From contig NC_051130.1 of NCBI RefSeq assembly GCF_014839805.1, positions 4,278,001 through 4,342,000 on the forward strand: 64,000 bases of DNA, read 5' to 3'. The notes beneath the pieces were generated by a model. That model made no database searches. It worked only from the letters and a program-made list of their open reading frames with translations, and was not told where the DNA came from. Made by a program: the position numbers and the translations under genes. Each line of letters starts with the position of its first letter. Positions within the stretch are counted from its first letter, which is position 1. Positions 11,571-22,460 of this stretch are shown one piece after another. The stretch comes from Manduca sexta (Eukaryota > Arthropoda > Insecta > Lepidoptera > Sphingidae).

Positions 11571-12559
11571 TAATATAAATAACAAAACCAACAAATGAAC
11601 ATTAAAAATAACACATAAAATCAAAAATAATAAGTTTAAAAAGCATAAACAATCCAGGTAACAAACAAAATTGAATCCAATCTGATAATGGTAGAGTCCA
11701 TTACCGTCTAGTGTAATTGTGGATTACTACTATAAAACACGTTTGTCGTTGATTTATCGTTGTCTATTACACGGGAAGAAAAAAGGTTCTCTGTAGAATA
11801 CAAGTTAAATTGTAATGCGAACTGGGAGTGAATTACGGACTACAAGAACTATTGTAATAACTTCAAAAGATTTTTTGTACAGCATCATTTTGATATTGCG
11901 TTACTAAATGAAACCAAATACTTAATTGAATATGCAATTTCGAAAACGGTACATTTCATAAATCTAATATATAGATCTATATCGAGAAATGTATACTTAT
12001 ATAATAACAAATAACAACAAAACTTCTGTAATTTTTTATTGCTAATTGAAGCCAAAAATTATTTTTTTTTACACTTCTTTAGAAACCATTTCATGATCTT
12101 TTTACATTTTTGGACATGTGCCCTTTTTGAAATTGCATATTCAATTATATTCGTATTTTCTTTATAAAATAGTGCTAAGGGTTTAAAGTCTGTAAGAAAT
12201 ATAAATTACATTGTTTAAACATTCATTTTGTAATCTTGTAATTTCAAGTCAATCTGAATTTTAATGTGGAAAGCTGAATAACATTGCTCTAAAGATGTGG
12301 TTTTGAATTCATAAAAAGTATAATATCTATAATAACTAATATAAGTATAATATCACCTGAACACGTTTTCGCACAATGCTATAATGATTTATTGTGTTTA
12401 TGTGAATTTAGACATCAAAATAATACTAGTATTCTGATTAGAATGATTCGCGAGGCTATTGAAATTAATAAATATCCAAATTTCAAGAGAGAAGATGGTT
12501 GGAAACTTGCATACCCATGGGTTTCTGTTATAAATTTAATTAAATCCGAACCCTAAACA
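11571..12559. other. Unannotated stretch
   Basis: AT-rich; no gene or repeat recognised. Confidence 0.5.
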
Positions 12560-12790
12560 CCAGCTGCCAGACTTCAAGACACTGTGACTTTATTTTTGAA
12601 CCCAAGCGGCAAGCGATAGTTATACAATATTTTTTCATTTTTTACAATTGAAAAATAAAGGTAGTCAGTCATTGTTAATTTTCGGACGATCGACACCCTA
12701 GTCTGCCCCGTGACCATGAAAGCTGTAAAGTTTGGAAACGTAAGAAATAAAATAATTTAAAACCGCCATAAAATCCGAAAACTAGATTTA
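12560..12790 (+). repeat. Dispersed repeat family I, copy 2
   Basis: It shares GCCAGACTTCAAGACACTGTG, TTTTCGGACGATCGACACCC and CATAAAATCCGAAAACTAG with the copy at 7,355. It differs by a ~70-bp insertion after ACTGTGACT. Confidence 0.6.
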
Positions 12791-13249
12791 TTTTTATGAT
12801 GTAGCTAAAATATTTCAAAGTAAAAAAAACTTAAAAGAAATTTTAAAATTAAAAAACCCGAGTTGAAGCTTTCGATCCAATCCATTTTATTACTTTGTTC
12901 GGCAAAACTAGCAAAGGTTGTCACGCCAATTTCGATTCTCATCTTCAAATTGCATTAATTTAGACTAAATCAAGGCATCCAGTTGATAAGCCGACTGATC
13001 AGTTTTTAACGTCTTTTTTTGTATAACCTTGATGCTGATCTTTGTCAAAAATGTATAAGGTATAATAGTTCATAATATCATAATTATTTCTCCAATTAAG
13101 TCGCTTAAATAACTACAGACATTTTATATTGAACATAAAATAGATGAGATTACAAAATAAACAAAGAAGCCAGCTCGGGCTGGCAGGAAACAAGAAATAA
13201 AAGGAGAAAATCAAAGTCATAATAACAGTACAACAGAACGTAATATTTT
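12791..13249. other. Unannotated stretch
   Basis: AT-rich; nothing recognised. Confidence 0.5.
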
Positions 13250-13520
13250 TACTTTATTTATTTATATAAGGACCTCCAACGAAGGATACATAATATAGGT
13301 GTAGCATTTACACAATTAATACTAACAATATGAATTTGGTAAGACGTCAACATCAAAACCGACGACAAACATTTAAATCATTATTTATTTATTTCTATGG
13401 TACACCAACAGCATATATATTAACAAAATTAAAACTTCTAAAGACATAGTAATCATTAGTGACTGATATATATGCCTATTACAGATACACACACAACAAT
13501 ATCCAAATTACAATTTAACT
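13250..13520. repeat. Possible LINE 3'-UTR remnant (tentative)
   Basis: Two TTTATTTATTTAT runs (about 13,254 and 13,383), each followed by a short segment ending near GGTACACCAACAGC. That phrase is familiar to me from LINE 3' ends in insects. No coding part remains. Confidence 0.25.
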
Positions 13521-15229
13521 TAAATACCAAATGAAAAAACTGAATTTTCTTCACTAAGATGAATTAAATTATGTAATTGATGTTCTTACATGCTCTTGCA
13601 TTACAAAAGGTATAAATTACATTGTTTTAAACATTCATACAAAAGGTAATGTTAAGTTTATGTTAAGCATTACAAATTTGTCTTCTTTTTTTTACATTTT
13701 TACATTCGGTGTACAAAAAAGTTTTAAATAAATAAAAGGTTAATTTGTTTTTAAAACTTTGAAATGCATCATTAAAAATATCAAATCATTGTGACATCAC
13801 GTTCCTTCGACTAAATTCTGAACTTGGATCAATGGATCCCTGTGAATAAATTAATCATGTTAAGATTGTCGCTTGATACTGAGCCAAACATTCAAGTTTT
13901 CAAGGAAGTTAGGCTGAGGAAAGTTAGACGTGCAAACGCTTCAGAACAGAATTGATATTGAGTAGACATAAAACCGAGTAAATAGGGGGTATCCTCAAAG
14001 AGGTATTTGTTGTAGATTGATAAGTCATGTAATGAGATGGAAAGCACTGGTTACTACACCTCTGCCTACGATTTTAGATATAAAGGCGTGATGTGTTTTT
14101 GTTTGTTTTTTTAAGCCCATGACTAGAAGAAGTCGGAACTAGTTATGCCAAACTCAGAAATTCAATCTAATCTAACTCAGAATTAAAAACATTGAAGTGG
14201 TGAAATGATTCCCATTACACTGATTTTTTGGGGCAAAGGTGATTCTAGACGGTCTTATACTGTACTGAAATTACCGAAAAAGCTCCTATGTAATATAATA
14301 TTAAATAAACCAATACGACTTTTATCAAGAACTCAATTTAAACATCAAATAATGATTAAAGAATTATAATGTAATTAATTTTAAATTATAAACCTTCCTG
14401 TGACATCAATTTTAATGCGTAAAATGACATAACAAAAACGCCTTTAATCCTTTTAAATTTTATCACCAAATAATTACAAAATTCGCACAAGCTAACTACA
14501 AATTATGTAGCCCATATCATCGCTAAAACGTAGTTCGATAATATTTTATATTTCAAAGCGCAATACTTTTAGAAAAAAGGAAGCATTTCCAATACCCTGA
14601 TTCGTAAGATCTCAGCCGGCGGTTGCAAAGCTCGGTATAATTGGCTCGCAGTGAAATAACATCAATTCGTCAGGATTATTTTGTAATTTCCACTCTATTT
14701 ACGACATGCTCGTATTTCTTCAGGTTGCGACTGGGAAATGTTCGCGCTTTAATTGCTGGGTTGGTTATAAAGGTTAAGAATTACAATTCGAATGAGGTAA
14801 GTATTTTGGAGCATTTTCGATTAACCAATTATATGACTTATATTAGAAGAGACTATAACAAGAATCATTGACATAATACCTAAGTGTAACAGCATTTGAA
14901 TAAAGCGTTAGTCATAAATAAAGATACTAAAAGCGATATTAATAAATGCTACTATAACAAAGTGAGCTTTTGCAGAGATACAATAATTATAAATGTGTTA
15001 ACTTGCAAAAATAAATTATTATATTAACAATATGAAACGCTTCTAATGTATCGCAGGCCATGCCATCTTACTCTCCGACTCCGACTGAATTTTGAATGCT
15101 CGCGCATTACCTAACGGGTTCACACGCTCATATTGGTTGAGCGCGCATGTCGCGTCGTCAGGAGACAATGATAGTGAATTCCCGAAGTAACCCGAGGTTT
15201 TACCCGAAGGTGGCTATGCTCGGTACACT
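13521..15229. other. Unannotated stretch
   Basis: AT-rich. A 76-codon open frame at 14,641-14,871 matches nothing I recognise. Confidence 0.5.
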
Positions 15230-15650
15230 ACTTAATATCGCTCTCAAGTGCGATATTAATAGAGACCAACTTCTCTGGTTAACAACAGCGTCAGTCAACG
15301 GTTACTTGAGTTGTCAAGTAACGCTGACGGTTAATTGACAATTCAAGTAACCGTCAGTGTCTTAATATCTTCGCTATTTAATAAACAGATATTATAATCT
15401 CAAATGATATTTTAAATCATAGCGTACCGAATTTTGACAGCTGACTTTTGTTTATTAAACCGCTCGACTCAGCTGACAACAGGCGCTTAAACGTCTACTT
15501 AAGATTAGTCGAAAGCAACACGGTTTTACTCACGTCTACGTCTGGATCGTCGATCAGTTTTGACTAATTTAATGTCTCGCGTAAGTTTTAATAATATTAT
15601 TGTGTACTTAAGATCTTACTCAAAAGTGAGATCGGTTTATTAATACGGCT
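15230..15650. repeat. Hairpin-rich segment, possible foldback element
   Basis: It contains four inverted repeats: AATATCGC/GCGATATT (about 15,234-15,257); GTTACTTGA/TCAAGTAAC with a 4-nt loop (15,301-15,322, perfect); CTGACGGTTA/TAACCGTCAG with a 14-nt loop (15,324-15,357, perfect); and GATCTTACTC near GTGAGATC (about 15,612-15,634). I see no outer terminal repeats, so the class is unknown. Confidence 0.5.
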
Positions 15651-16225
15651 CTCAACTTTTAGAACTGTCAGTTTCATAGTTATTCGGCAACAAATTGAGA
15701 ACGTCTATGCGTCTACAACGATTAATAATGTTTAATGGTCGCAAAACGTACATTATCTTTTCAATAGCTTCAACGTCTTTATGTAATAAAACCGCGCACA
15801 TAACGCGTTCTAAACGGGCACATATACCGCGTTTATTCCCCGCCATATTCCTTGCATTATCACACCGCGCACTCGCCCATAAATCATTTAGCCATATCTA
15901 CAAGAATTCTTTTAATGTTATTTTTTCTCTTGAGCATCGAAACAAAGCCTCTTTGAATACACACAGAGGGAAGCATTGTTTTTTTTTATCTCATAACAGT
16001 TTTTCTACTTTTATATTTGTTGGATTCTCATTTTGCGCTGAAGTTGGTTTTGAGACGTTGGTAAACAGGATAGCTTGAAAAATAAGCGTTTGTGCCTTAA
16101 TGTTGCTAGATGTATTAGGAACATAAGCATCATTTCTTTTTTATATTGAAACGACCAAGATTGTCACCTTACAGACGACACAAACGCCTATAAAAAAATC
16201 CCGTCAACACTATTAATTAAAAATA
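15651..16225. other. Unannotated stretch
   Basis: It has a 127-codon plus-strand frame (15,695-16,078) overlapping a 64-codon minus frame. Neither matches a family I know, and codon content looks like noncoding AT-rich DNA. Confidence 0.4.
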
Positions 16226-16545
16226 AAAAGCGGCGGTAGCCTAGTTGGGTGTGGAACGGACTGCTGAGACGAATTTTCGCAGGTTCGAATCCAAAGGGCA
16301 TACACCTCTGACTTTTCTAAAATTACATGTGTTTTCATTGTGAATTATCACTTGCTTTAACGGTGAAGGAAAACGTCGTGAGGCAACCTGCATGCCTGAG
16401 AAGTTTTATATAGGAATTTTCATAGTGTGTGAAATCTACCAATCCGCAGTAGACCAGATTGCTGGACTAAGGCCTAATCCCTCTCAGTAGTAGAAGAGGC
16501 CCGTGCAGCAGTGGGACAGTATATAACACAGGGCTGATATTAATA
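16226..16545 (+). mobile_element. SINE-B copy, plus strand, full length
   Basis: The head is AAGCGGCGGTAGCCTAGTTGG with intact box A (TAGCCTAGTTGG) and box B GGTTCGAATCC. The core is AACGGTGAAGGAAAACGTCG and the 3' end GGGCTGATATTAATA. No clear target duplication. Confidence 0.9.
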
Positions 16546-18653
16546 TATGTATATTACTGTTAATTACAAAGTATTGCGAGATAGAATATGGTCTATTATT
16601 GATTCAGTCAGTTGAATTTTCAAATCCCTTACGTCCACGCTGCCACGTAACTATATCAAAACAGAAATATAATATATTTCATATATACTGTATTATATAT
16701 AATCACACCCTTTCCTTTTTTGGGGAAAGGCACAGATGAAATCACATTTCAAACTGCTAAGTCCCATTATTAATTAGCAATATTATATTATAAATTTCAA
16801 TTTATAATATTTCAATCAAGTAGTGGCAAAATATTTCTATAATACTTTATAGCGTAATTTTAATTATAGCTGAATGAAATCCTCAGTGATTTGGGGCACA
16901 GATGTGCTAAACATCAGGTCACGAATTAGTGATCAAAATTTTATGCTAAATTTTAACACTGGATTTGAATTTTGTTGAAATAGGTTTATCGGTTCAATTT
17001 TGTTACGCAATTACTCGTTATAACCAATTCGTCAGTGTGATGGATGAAATCAATAATTCTGAATCAGATTTTGTTATTAGATGTTTAAATTATAACCTAA
17101 AGCCTTTATCCCCGAAGGGTAAGGCAGAGACGCCATTAAAGCACCGACAATTCGCCGAGATTTATTTTGAATTTCCTTGACAATGTGTGAAATGGAAATA
17201 AAACCCAAATCTCTAATTCCAGACTCTTTACCAGTACCACAGGGACTCAATATACACGGAACGTACGACTATGATATTTCTTTTCAAATGTGTGAAGCCG
17301 TTATCCCTGCGTGCCGCTAAGCGCATATAAGTCCATTCCCGCTGCCAAATGGCACTATAGTTAACCCAAGTCAAGAACATGCGACATATTTTGAAAATTA
17401 CGACGCCGCTCTGTGGCCACGAAATATATTAATGTACAGAAATATTTTAGGGCTACAAACCCGTATATAACGGCCAAGTTTTCCGGAGCCCCGTAAACGG
17501 CTAACATATTACGTCAGAAAATGATGTCAGAAACAACGTAACATGACATTCTCACGCGTGGCATGCTGTCAAAAATAACATGGGGAACGAATGGGAAATT
17601 CCTTTTTTGAATTTGTTTTTTATAAAAAATGTTCACGATTCCGCTGACCTTTTTTTAAGAACAACAAACTTTTCTTGTTATTAATATAACGAAAAATTAT
17701 TAACATAAAATATTTTTAAACAAATTAATTTATACACAAAGCGTTTGATAAATCAGACTAAAATAATTTATACGAACAGACGTCATACATTTTAAAACAA
17801 TAAAAGCAAACGAGTGGCCATAAACAGCCGCAGCCAAAGTTCAGTTCAATTATAGAATAAATCGAGTCCAGCGTAACTCACGGCTGGACCAGAGTATTAC
17901 GGGCCGTACATTTCTCACAATGATGTATTGCCCAATATACCGTAAATCTATGTATAATATAATTACATTTGTTTGTGATGTATTTGGAGATATTTATTTC
18001 TGTAGTTTTGAGACTATGGTTTATCAAGTGCTAATAAACGTTTTACTTATTTAAAAATTACTTAATAATCGTTACTATCGTATTAACATATTTATATGTA
18101 TCACAATAATCAAAGTTAAAGGACATCGACTTACGACCTTTTTGGGACATTCTAATGGGGCTGGTATTGTATATGATGGATGGCAATTTTTGTATTTTCA
18201 GTGCTCGAAATAAATTCGATTTACAAATATATGAATTTAGGAAACAAACAAACCGGCATAATTGCATCAACTGAAGTAAGTAATCTGAACTCTACTAAAC
18301 TTACCACCAAATGCAGGTTTCACTTTGCTGAAACCGGATTAAATGCACGAAAACCAGATCAAATCAAATGTGAGATTGAGTAAGCAATAATTTGCCGTAG
18401 ACCCTCACTATTTCCAACAAGTGCGACCTTACTAATGAGACATATTCATTTCAAAGTTCCTACAAACACAAACAGTCTCCGCAAACCATATTCATCTAAA
18501 CATTCAGCCTAAATGAGTTCCAAATAATTTTCCACCAAATCTATTTGAAAGCCGGCATCCAACAGACATCAGCGTAAATGTAAAACAATTTATCGTTGTA
18601 TCTTGCGTACTTAATACGCTATTACGGCGCATGTAAGCCTGAAACAAATCGTG
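16546..18653. other. Mostly unannotated, with two SINE-A-like tail fragments
   Basis: CCTTTCCTTTTTTGGGGAAAGGC (about 16,709) and CCTTTATCCCCGAAGGGTAAGGC (17,103) with downstream AAACCCAAATC...TTCCAGACTC match diverged minus-strand SINE-A 3' ends. The rest has no gene or repeat I recognise. Confidence 0.45.
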
Positions 18654-18759
18654 CATTAGTCGGAATATAATGAAGGTTTGATTCCAAGTATTATATCGGT
18701 GGGTTTTGGACGGGACATTGCCATTCAAAAAATAAACAATTAGGTCTTTATTTTACCAT
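18654..18759 (+). repeat. 106-bp direct repeat, copy 1
   Basis: Running from CATTAGTCGGAATATAATG to TTTATTTTACCAT, it is repeated at 19,127-19,232 with a single difference that I can see (CCATTC versus CCATTA). Confidence 0.9.
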
Positions 18760-19126
18760 AAAATAAACGTTAAAGACTCTGACCTTAAGATGTTTGATGC
18801 TTTCAAGCATCGGTGGGGAGATTATCATTTCGAAAATAAGCATTTAGTACTTATTGTACTATAATATAAATGTAAAAGATTCTGACTAAGATGTTTGATG
18901 ATCTTTAGCTTATAGTGTTTTAGCTAATGTTTATGCCTTTGGCCTACGTGACATTAGAAAATGTTCCAGCGGAAGATCAGCGCTAGTTTTTAGTAGCACA
19001 TGCAGAGTTGGAGTCGCTTTTGTAACGACCGAATTGATTTACTCAAGTGGTTATTGTAAAGGTTTTATAATCTTGCTTGTTACAAATAAATATTTTCTTT
19101 TTTTATGATAGAAGCTAGTGCAAATA
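18760..19126. other. Spacer between the 106-bp repeats
   Basis: It contains two copies of a shorter phrase, CTCTGACCTTAAGATGTTTGATG (about 18,778) and TTCTGACTAAGATGTTTGATG (about 18,880). The locus therefore has more than one layer of duplication. Confidence 0.5.
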
Positions 19127-19232
19127 CATTAGTCGGAATATAATGAAGGTTTGATTCCAAGTATTATATCGGTGGGTTTTGGACGGGACATTGCCATTAA
19201 AAAAATAAACAATTAGGTCTTTATTTTACCAT
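19127..19232 (+). repeat. 106-bp direct repeat, copy 2
   Basis: Near-identical to 18,654-18,759 in the same orientation. The flanks differ abruptly at both ends. Confidence 0.9.
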
Positions 19233-19770
19233 CAAATACTTGTTAATAGGTTTGAATGAAAAAACACATACAGACAGACTGAGACCTAATCTAACATAAT
19301 ATCGGCAGCTTTTCACCTCGGAAAAGTACAGTCGGATTTTAATTTTGAAAAAGATACGGGCCGTAGTCTTAACGTGTCCATATTATGAGACTAGCTTACC
19401 CCTAGCTATAACAAAAAAATGAGATCTATCTACCTCTTTTAAATACATATTTTTGATACACGTATCGTTACAACATTATTTGACGAAAAAGTTCTGATTA
19501 TTTACATTTCTTTTCTGGGAATACTAATATATATTCTGTCGAAAACAATTCCGTATAATGAGGATAGACAGCCCTGAAATACAATATCAAATAACTAAGA
19601 ATAAAGTTATAATCATTTTCCTTTTCTTTAATACTCTTATGTACGATGTGGTGAACTAAGGCCTAAACCTTGTCAATAGTACCTAAAGAAGATCCATTTT
19701 CAGCAATGGGATAGTTGAATAATGCGGTACTTGGGTGGTAGTATCAAAATAAGCTATTGTTCTGTGTTAT
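19233..19770. other. Unannotated stretch
   Basis: AT-rich; nothing recognised. Confidence 0.5.
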
Positions 19771-20000
19771 ACACTTATTTTCCTTTAAGGGATAGACAGA
19801 GGCGCACCTGGTGCATCCACTTTCCGCCGTATGTATTCTATCCCATGATATGATAAGGGGCGAGCCTATCGCCATATCGGGAACAAATTCCAGACTCCAG
19901 CTTGATACTTAGTAGAAAAACCCAACATCAATTTACCCTACCCGGGAATCGAAACCGAGCACTCAGCACTGCAGTCTTACCGTAATACTGATACAGTCAG
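19771..20000 (-). mobile_element. SINE-A copy, minus strand, diverged
   Basis: It has GAGGCGCACCTGGTGCATCC, GCCTATCGCCATATCGGG, TTCCAGACTCCAG, then CCCGGGAATCGAA (box B region) and a degraded head. Only GTGTTAT is shared by the flanks. Confidence 0.75.
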
Positions 20001-20110
20001 TGTTATGTAATTGTACGTTAATTATTTACTTTTGCGGTTTAATTCAATTCGATATAACTTTTGACAATTGTTTTTGATATGTGGAGACTGTCACCTCTGG
20101 TATATTATAC

Positions 20111-20406
20111 TATAATATCAGGCCTGTATTATATACTATCGTACTACTGGGCACGGGCGTCCTTTACTACTGAGAGGGATTAAGCCTTAGTCCACCACGT
20201 TGGCCTAGTGAGGATTGGTAGACTTCACACTCCTCTTAGGTATGCAGGTTACCTCACGATGTTTTACTTCGCCGTTAAAGCAAGCGATAATTCACAAAGA
20301 ATACTCACATAATTTTAGAAAAACAAGATCTGTGTGCTCTTGGAATTCGAACCTGCGAACATACGTCTCAACAGTCCGTTCCACACCCAACTAGGCTATC
20401 GCCGCT
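20111..20406 (-). mobile_element. SINE-B copy, minus strand, full length
   Basis: It has AATATCAGGCCTGTATTATA, GGGATTAAGCCTTAGTCC, and the head CCAACTAGGCTATCGCCGC (box A on the minus strand). A ~30-bp internal deletion lies after GACTTCACAC. Confidence 0.85.
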
Positions 20407-20844
20407 CTTCCTATATATTTATTAATACATTTTTATTAAAAACAACAATCTTATTACAATTTCCAGCAATCGTGTTTTGAACAGCACTAACTTTGTCGCA
20501 GTTTGTTAACTGACTAAAAATAGTTGAAGTTCCGTTGTTTTACAACGGGTTAGGACAGTCATTAAGAAAGTTGGAATTGATGACTTTCCACTTTGTTGTT
20601 CGACGTCAATTTATCATGAGATGTCAATTAAATGGGTGTTAATTTGTTTCATGTACTGCAAATTATAAGCTCGTGGTCGTCTCGAGTTTAATATACCGGT
20701 TTGCAAAACATCTGTCTTTTGTAAATGGCTAAAACTTCGCTTCCTAACTAGAACTAACATAGACAGCCGGCAAAACTGTTAAAGGTTACCTCTGGAAAAG
20801 GTTAATGATTTTTAAATTAGCAATACTACATACAAATGTAGATA
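20407..20844. other. Unannotated stretch
   Basis: It contains one perfect small hairpin, CCGTTGT-TTT-ACAACGG near 20,533. Nothing else recognised. Confidence 0.45.
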
Positions 20845-20973
20845 AGATTTTTATATCTACCTAGGTAGAGACCACCGTGCACAAGGTGTAAAACCCGCCA
20901 TAGAGGCCCATGGAAGTATGTCGCGTTCCGGGATCAGCCTGTGTATATCCGAATTCAAACAGGATAATATACC
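20845..20973 (+). repeat. Dispersed repeat family C, 5' part
   Basis: It shares CACCGTGCACAAGGTGTAAAACCCGCC and GTCGCGTTCCGGGATCAGCCTGTGTATATCCG with seven other copies (30,168; 35,403; 40,769; 44,292; 45,088; 49,734; 61,365). It is cut short before the family's 3' half. Confidence 0.65.
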
Positions 20974-21082
20974 TAACTGCTGGCTACCCCCCTCCCTCGG
21001 GACAAATCCTTGCGCGCTGGGTCTTCACACCGAATGCATGCACATGCATGAGGGGACATTTGACGCGACACAGTTCAGTGTA

Positions 21083-21410
21083 CATAGTGTGTTCAAAAAG
21101 TATCGCGAATTTTGTGTATTTTCAAAAATTATTTATTTATTCGTGAATATCTATTTTGTCCCCTTCAAAGTAATCCCCCTGGGATATTATATACTTATGC
21201 CAACGTTTTTTCCAATCTTCGAAGCACTTCAAAAAAACATTTTTTGTATCTTGTTCAGCTCCTCCTTCGATGCCGTCTTTATCTCGTCAATCGTGGCGTA
21301 GCGTCGTCCTTTCATGGGCCTCTTCAGTTTCGGGAACAAGAAAAAGTCACGGGGGCCAGATCTGGGGAATACGGTGGCTGCGGTATCATTAGTATGTTGT
21401 TTTAGTATGT
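21083..21410 (-). mobile_element. mariner transposase relic with terminal repeat, minus strand
   Basis: Tc1/mariner transposases are cut-and-paste enzymes with a DD34D catalytic triad. On the minus strand this piece encodes PYSPDLAP, which holds the third catalytic aspartate. After a one-base deletion it continues in another frame as FFLFPKLKRPMKG and then CFEDWKKRW-x-KYI, ending with GDYFEGD near the inverted repeat. That C-terminal order is diagnostic of mariner. The end at 21,083 follows a TA and reads GTTCAAAAAGTATCGCGAA, typical of a mariner terminal repeat. The N-terminal two thirds, including the first two aspartates, and the other terminus are absent. It is dead. Confidence 0.85.
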
Positions 21411-21411
21411 T

Positions 21412-21697
21412 GTTGTTGACCCGACAGATGTTTTCCCGTCTTAACTATGAATTTGCAGCGCGCATTCTGTCAATCACTGACAGTTATTTCAAACAATTGA
21501 CAGTTATATAAAATTAATATTTTCGTTATGTTTTCTTAAATTTTCTAATTTTCCGCGTAATTTTTTGATTTTTTTCTTTCATAAGAACCTTCTCCTGACA
21601 ATAACAAACACAACAAAAAAAATTGTGAAATCGGTCCAGCCGTTCACGCGTGATGGCGTGACCAAGGGAAATAGGAATTCATTATTATATACATAGA
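21412..21697 (-). mobile_element. Helitron-like repeat family G, copy 1, minus strand
   Basis: A second copy lies at 42,810-43,101. The shared text includes TTGACCCGACAGATG, CCAGCCGTTCACGCGTGATGG and CGTGACCAAGGGAAATA. On the minus strand it starts TCTATGTATATAATA after an A. The 3' CTAG is lost here but intact in copy 2. Confidence 0.6.
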
Positions 21698-21749
21698 TGT
21701 CGCGGTCCCACTATTCCGCCGACCACAAACGTGCTTAGCACCACAGTCA

Positions 21750-22460
21750 TTTAAACCATTTAAACCATTTATTTCTCTACACACACATAAATACAACAAA
21801 AAAGTATAAAAGAAAAAAAAAACAAACACACACACACAGTTAACAATACCAGGCACAAAAACTGATTGCTTGCACTATGTGTGGTAGAAGGGATACCAGC
21901 TCAGTATACGCTGCAAAACAGCACTGATTTTCAGCTGAACCCCACTGTTATTATAGCACAACAAATCTTTTGAGTGTACGGTCAGCTACAGCATACAATG
22001 AGATTATACATATATTGGGAATAGTGCAACATTAATAATTATGGGTACAACAGATAATCACATACAGAACACGTATTTACATGACATTGAAACAGTTTTT
22101 TCGATTAATAAAGAATCATATAACCCGTTGAGTCACTACATTGGGCAAGGTAGTTTTGAATCTTTAAAAATTCCCTCCGAAGATGTTCTTTCAGAGTATG
22201 CAGAGACATCCTTTTGCGAAGAGGTGGAGGAAGGTCGTTCCAGATCTTAGAAGCCGCATACTTGAAACTACCTTTATAGCCTGCTGTCTTGTGTCGTGGA
22301 ATCACCATATCGTTTGCTTCTCTACTCCGTGTATTCCTCTCGTGGATATCTTGCAACCATCCTAGCTTGTTAAACAAGTATTTGGGATCTCTGCTTTGTA
22401 CAATTTTATGAACAAAACAAGTTAAATGTAATTTACAGTCCCTTGCGTTAAGTTTGAGTA
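21750..22460 (-). pseudogene. LINE 3' end: reverse-transcriptase C-terminal tail plus 3' UTR
   Basis: On the minus strand an open frame of about 110 codons (about 22,453 to 22,105) reads LNARDCKLHLTCFVHKIV, then NTRSREANDMVIPRHKTAGY and IWNDLPPPLRKR. This NTR...R.K...S....A...WN.LP..LR order marks the C-terminal region of non-LTR retrotransposon polyproteins (CR1/Jockey-type in my memory). The polymerase domain is missing. Downstream lies AT- and CA-rich 3' UTR ending in a repeated AAATGGTTT tail near 21,760. It is a 5'-truncated dead copy, as is usual for LINEs. Confidence 0.75.

Noticed and set aside
11268..11624. 118-codon minus-strand open frame
   Set aside because: It lies across a SINE-A copy and its translation is shared by other SINE-A copies (for example 29,329 and 34,828), so it is a repeat by-product.
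15695..16078. 127-codon open frame next to hairpin-rich DNA
   Set aside because: No domain, overlaps an open frame on the other strand, and amino-acid content is not convincing.
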